NCBI RefSeq assembly: GCF_905475345.1
Contig: NC_066603.1
Coordinates: 2,615,001 to 2,679,000, forward strand
Reading direction: 5' to 3'
Length of the DNA stretch: 64,000 nucleotides
Origin: Vespula vulgaris
Taxonomy: Eukaryota; Arthropoda; Insecta; Hymenoptera; Vespidae
In this document: positions 63,563-64,000 of the stretch, piece by piece
Layout of the letters: every line of letters starts with the position of its first letter
Position numbering within the stretch: position 1 is the stretch's first letter
The notes under the pieces: model-generated
What the model saw: only the letters and a program-made list of their open reading frames with translations
Databases searched by the model: none
What the model was told of the DNA's origin: nothing
Program-made: the position numbers and the translations under genes

Positions 63563-63687
63563 CTGCGCATCTAGTAACGGACGAAGGAGAATGTCATGAC
63601 GAACGGCACGACACAATGGCCGATTGCCTGTCGATAACAAACTCTCGTCGACATCTCCTGTCAATCGGAGCCTCTTACCCGTGTCAC
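63563..63687 (-). CDS. Candidate internal exon of an ankyrin-repeat protein
   Basis: On the minus strand a pyrimidine-rich acceptor (TTTCTCGCTCTGTTAG) precedes 63,687 and a good donor (GCGCAG then GTAACT) follows 63,563. The 125 nt read two nucleotides plus 41 sense codons, ending in phase 0. The segment STGNRPLCRAVRHDILLRPL followed by LDAQ fits the ankyrin pattern (G-N/T-x-P-L-x-x-A, then LLxxLLDAxA). The composition is unbiased and unlike the microsatellites on both sides. Neighbouring exons were not found: upstream ones would lie beyond the window and downstream ones in 59,681-63,562. Gene identity unknown. Confidence 0.45.
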
Positions 63688-64000
63688 CTAACAGAGCGAG
63701 AAAGAGAGAGATGGAGAGAAAGAGACAGACAGAAACATACACACACATACAAATATACAAAGGAGATCGAGTTTTGCCACTCGAGATTTGTTTCTGAACT
63801 TTTCAGAAAGAGATAGATAGAATCTGTGTGTGAGAGAGGGAGAGAGCTACGTAGGGAAAGACAAAGGTAAAATCAGAAAGAGAAAGAGATAAAAATGTCG
63901 GTTTAGAAGAGGACAAAAAACATGAAACGGTTTCTTCTTTTTTTTCCTTTTTCTTTTTTCTTTTTTTTCTCTCTTAACTTCCTTACTTATTCGCTTCGAG
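63688..64000. other. GA/CA-rich then T-rich low complexity at window end
   Basis: GA-rich runs, a short (CA)n and a T-rich block at 63,930-63,975. If the ankyrin-like exon is real, this is its upstream intron. Confidence 0.45.

Noticed and set aside
1..64000. CRISPR array, rRNA or tRNA genes, bacterial operons
   Set aside because: Regularly repeated DNA here is microsatellite or satellite-like with no CRISPR repeat-spacer pattern. No rRNA core or tRNA cloverleaf was recognised by eye, and the genes are spliced eukaryotic genes. A tRNA or microRNA scan by program would be needed to exclude small RNA genes.

Overview
The window is nuclear DNA from an insect, most likely an aculeate hymenopteran (ant, bee or wasp). 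The organism call is an inference from the gene content (E(z), Su(w[a])/SFSWAP, myo-inositol oxygenase), short GT-AG introns, an AT-rich background, and very dense microsatellites. There is no bacterial-style operon, CRISPR array, rRNA or recognisable tRNA. Nearly all long ORFs in the left two thirds are translations of microsatellites and are not annotated as genes.

Layout. Positions 1-19,640 are non-coding as far as I can see: AT-rich DNA with microsatellites, long polypurine blocks and several diverged local tandem arrays. At 19,646-20,638 (minus) lies one well-supported coding exon of a secreted protein, with a Q/Y-rich N-terminus, an internal hydrophobic signal segment and a poly-Ser linker. 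Its last part tentatively resembles a TGF-beta-type prodomain. A possible upstream leader exon ends at 24,520. At 29,957-30,097 (minus) is an orphan C-terminal exon with an acidic tail. From 30,098 to 43,578 there are repeats and two MITE-like elements but no gene I can support.

The right third is gene-dense. MIOX (minus, 43,579-46,540, six exons, 295 aa) has all six di-iron ligands. SFSWAP (minus, 48,356-53,920, eight exons, 829 aa) has a DRY_EERY domain, two SWAP/Surp domains and an RS tail. E(z) (plus, 54,532-58,220, eleven exons, 758 aa) has SANT, CXC and SET domains. All three models were assembled by hand from splice sites, and every exon junction keeps phase. SFSWAP and E(z) are head to head, sharing a 611-bp gap that must hold both promoters. 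To the right are a small putative first coding exon (plus, 59,668-59,680) and an ankyrin-like exon (minus, 63,563-63,687).

The most interesting signals are regulatory. Intron 1 of SFSWAP contains a GC-richer block with good splice sites that would form a 113-nt exon carrying an in-frame stop. This is a candidate poison exon in a splicing regulator whose Drosophila and mammalian homologues autoregulate by splicing. Intron 4 of E(z) contains a 21/24-nt frame-preserving microexon candidate behind a tandem TAGCAG (NAGNAG) acceptor. A separate theme is the number of independent, diverged tandem arrays with unit lengths of roughly 155-225 bp.
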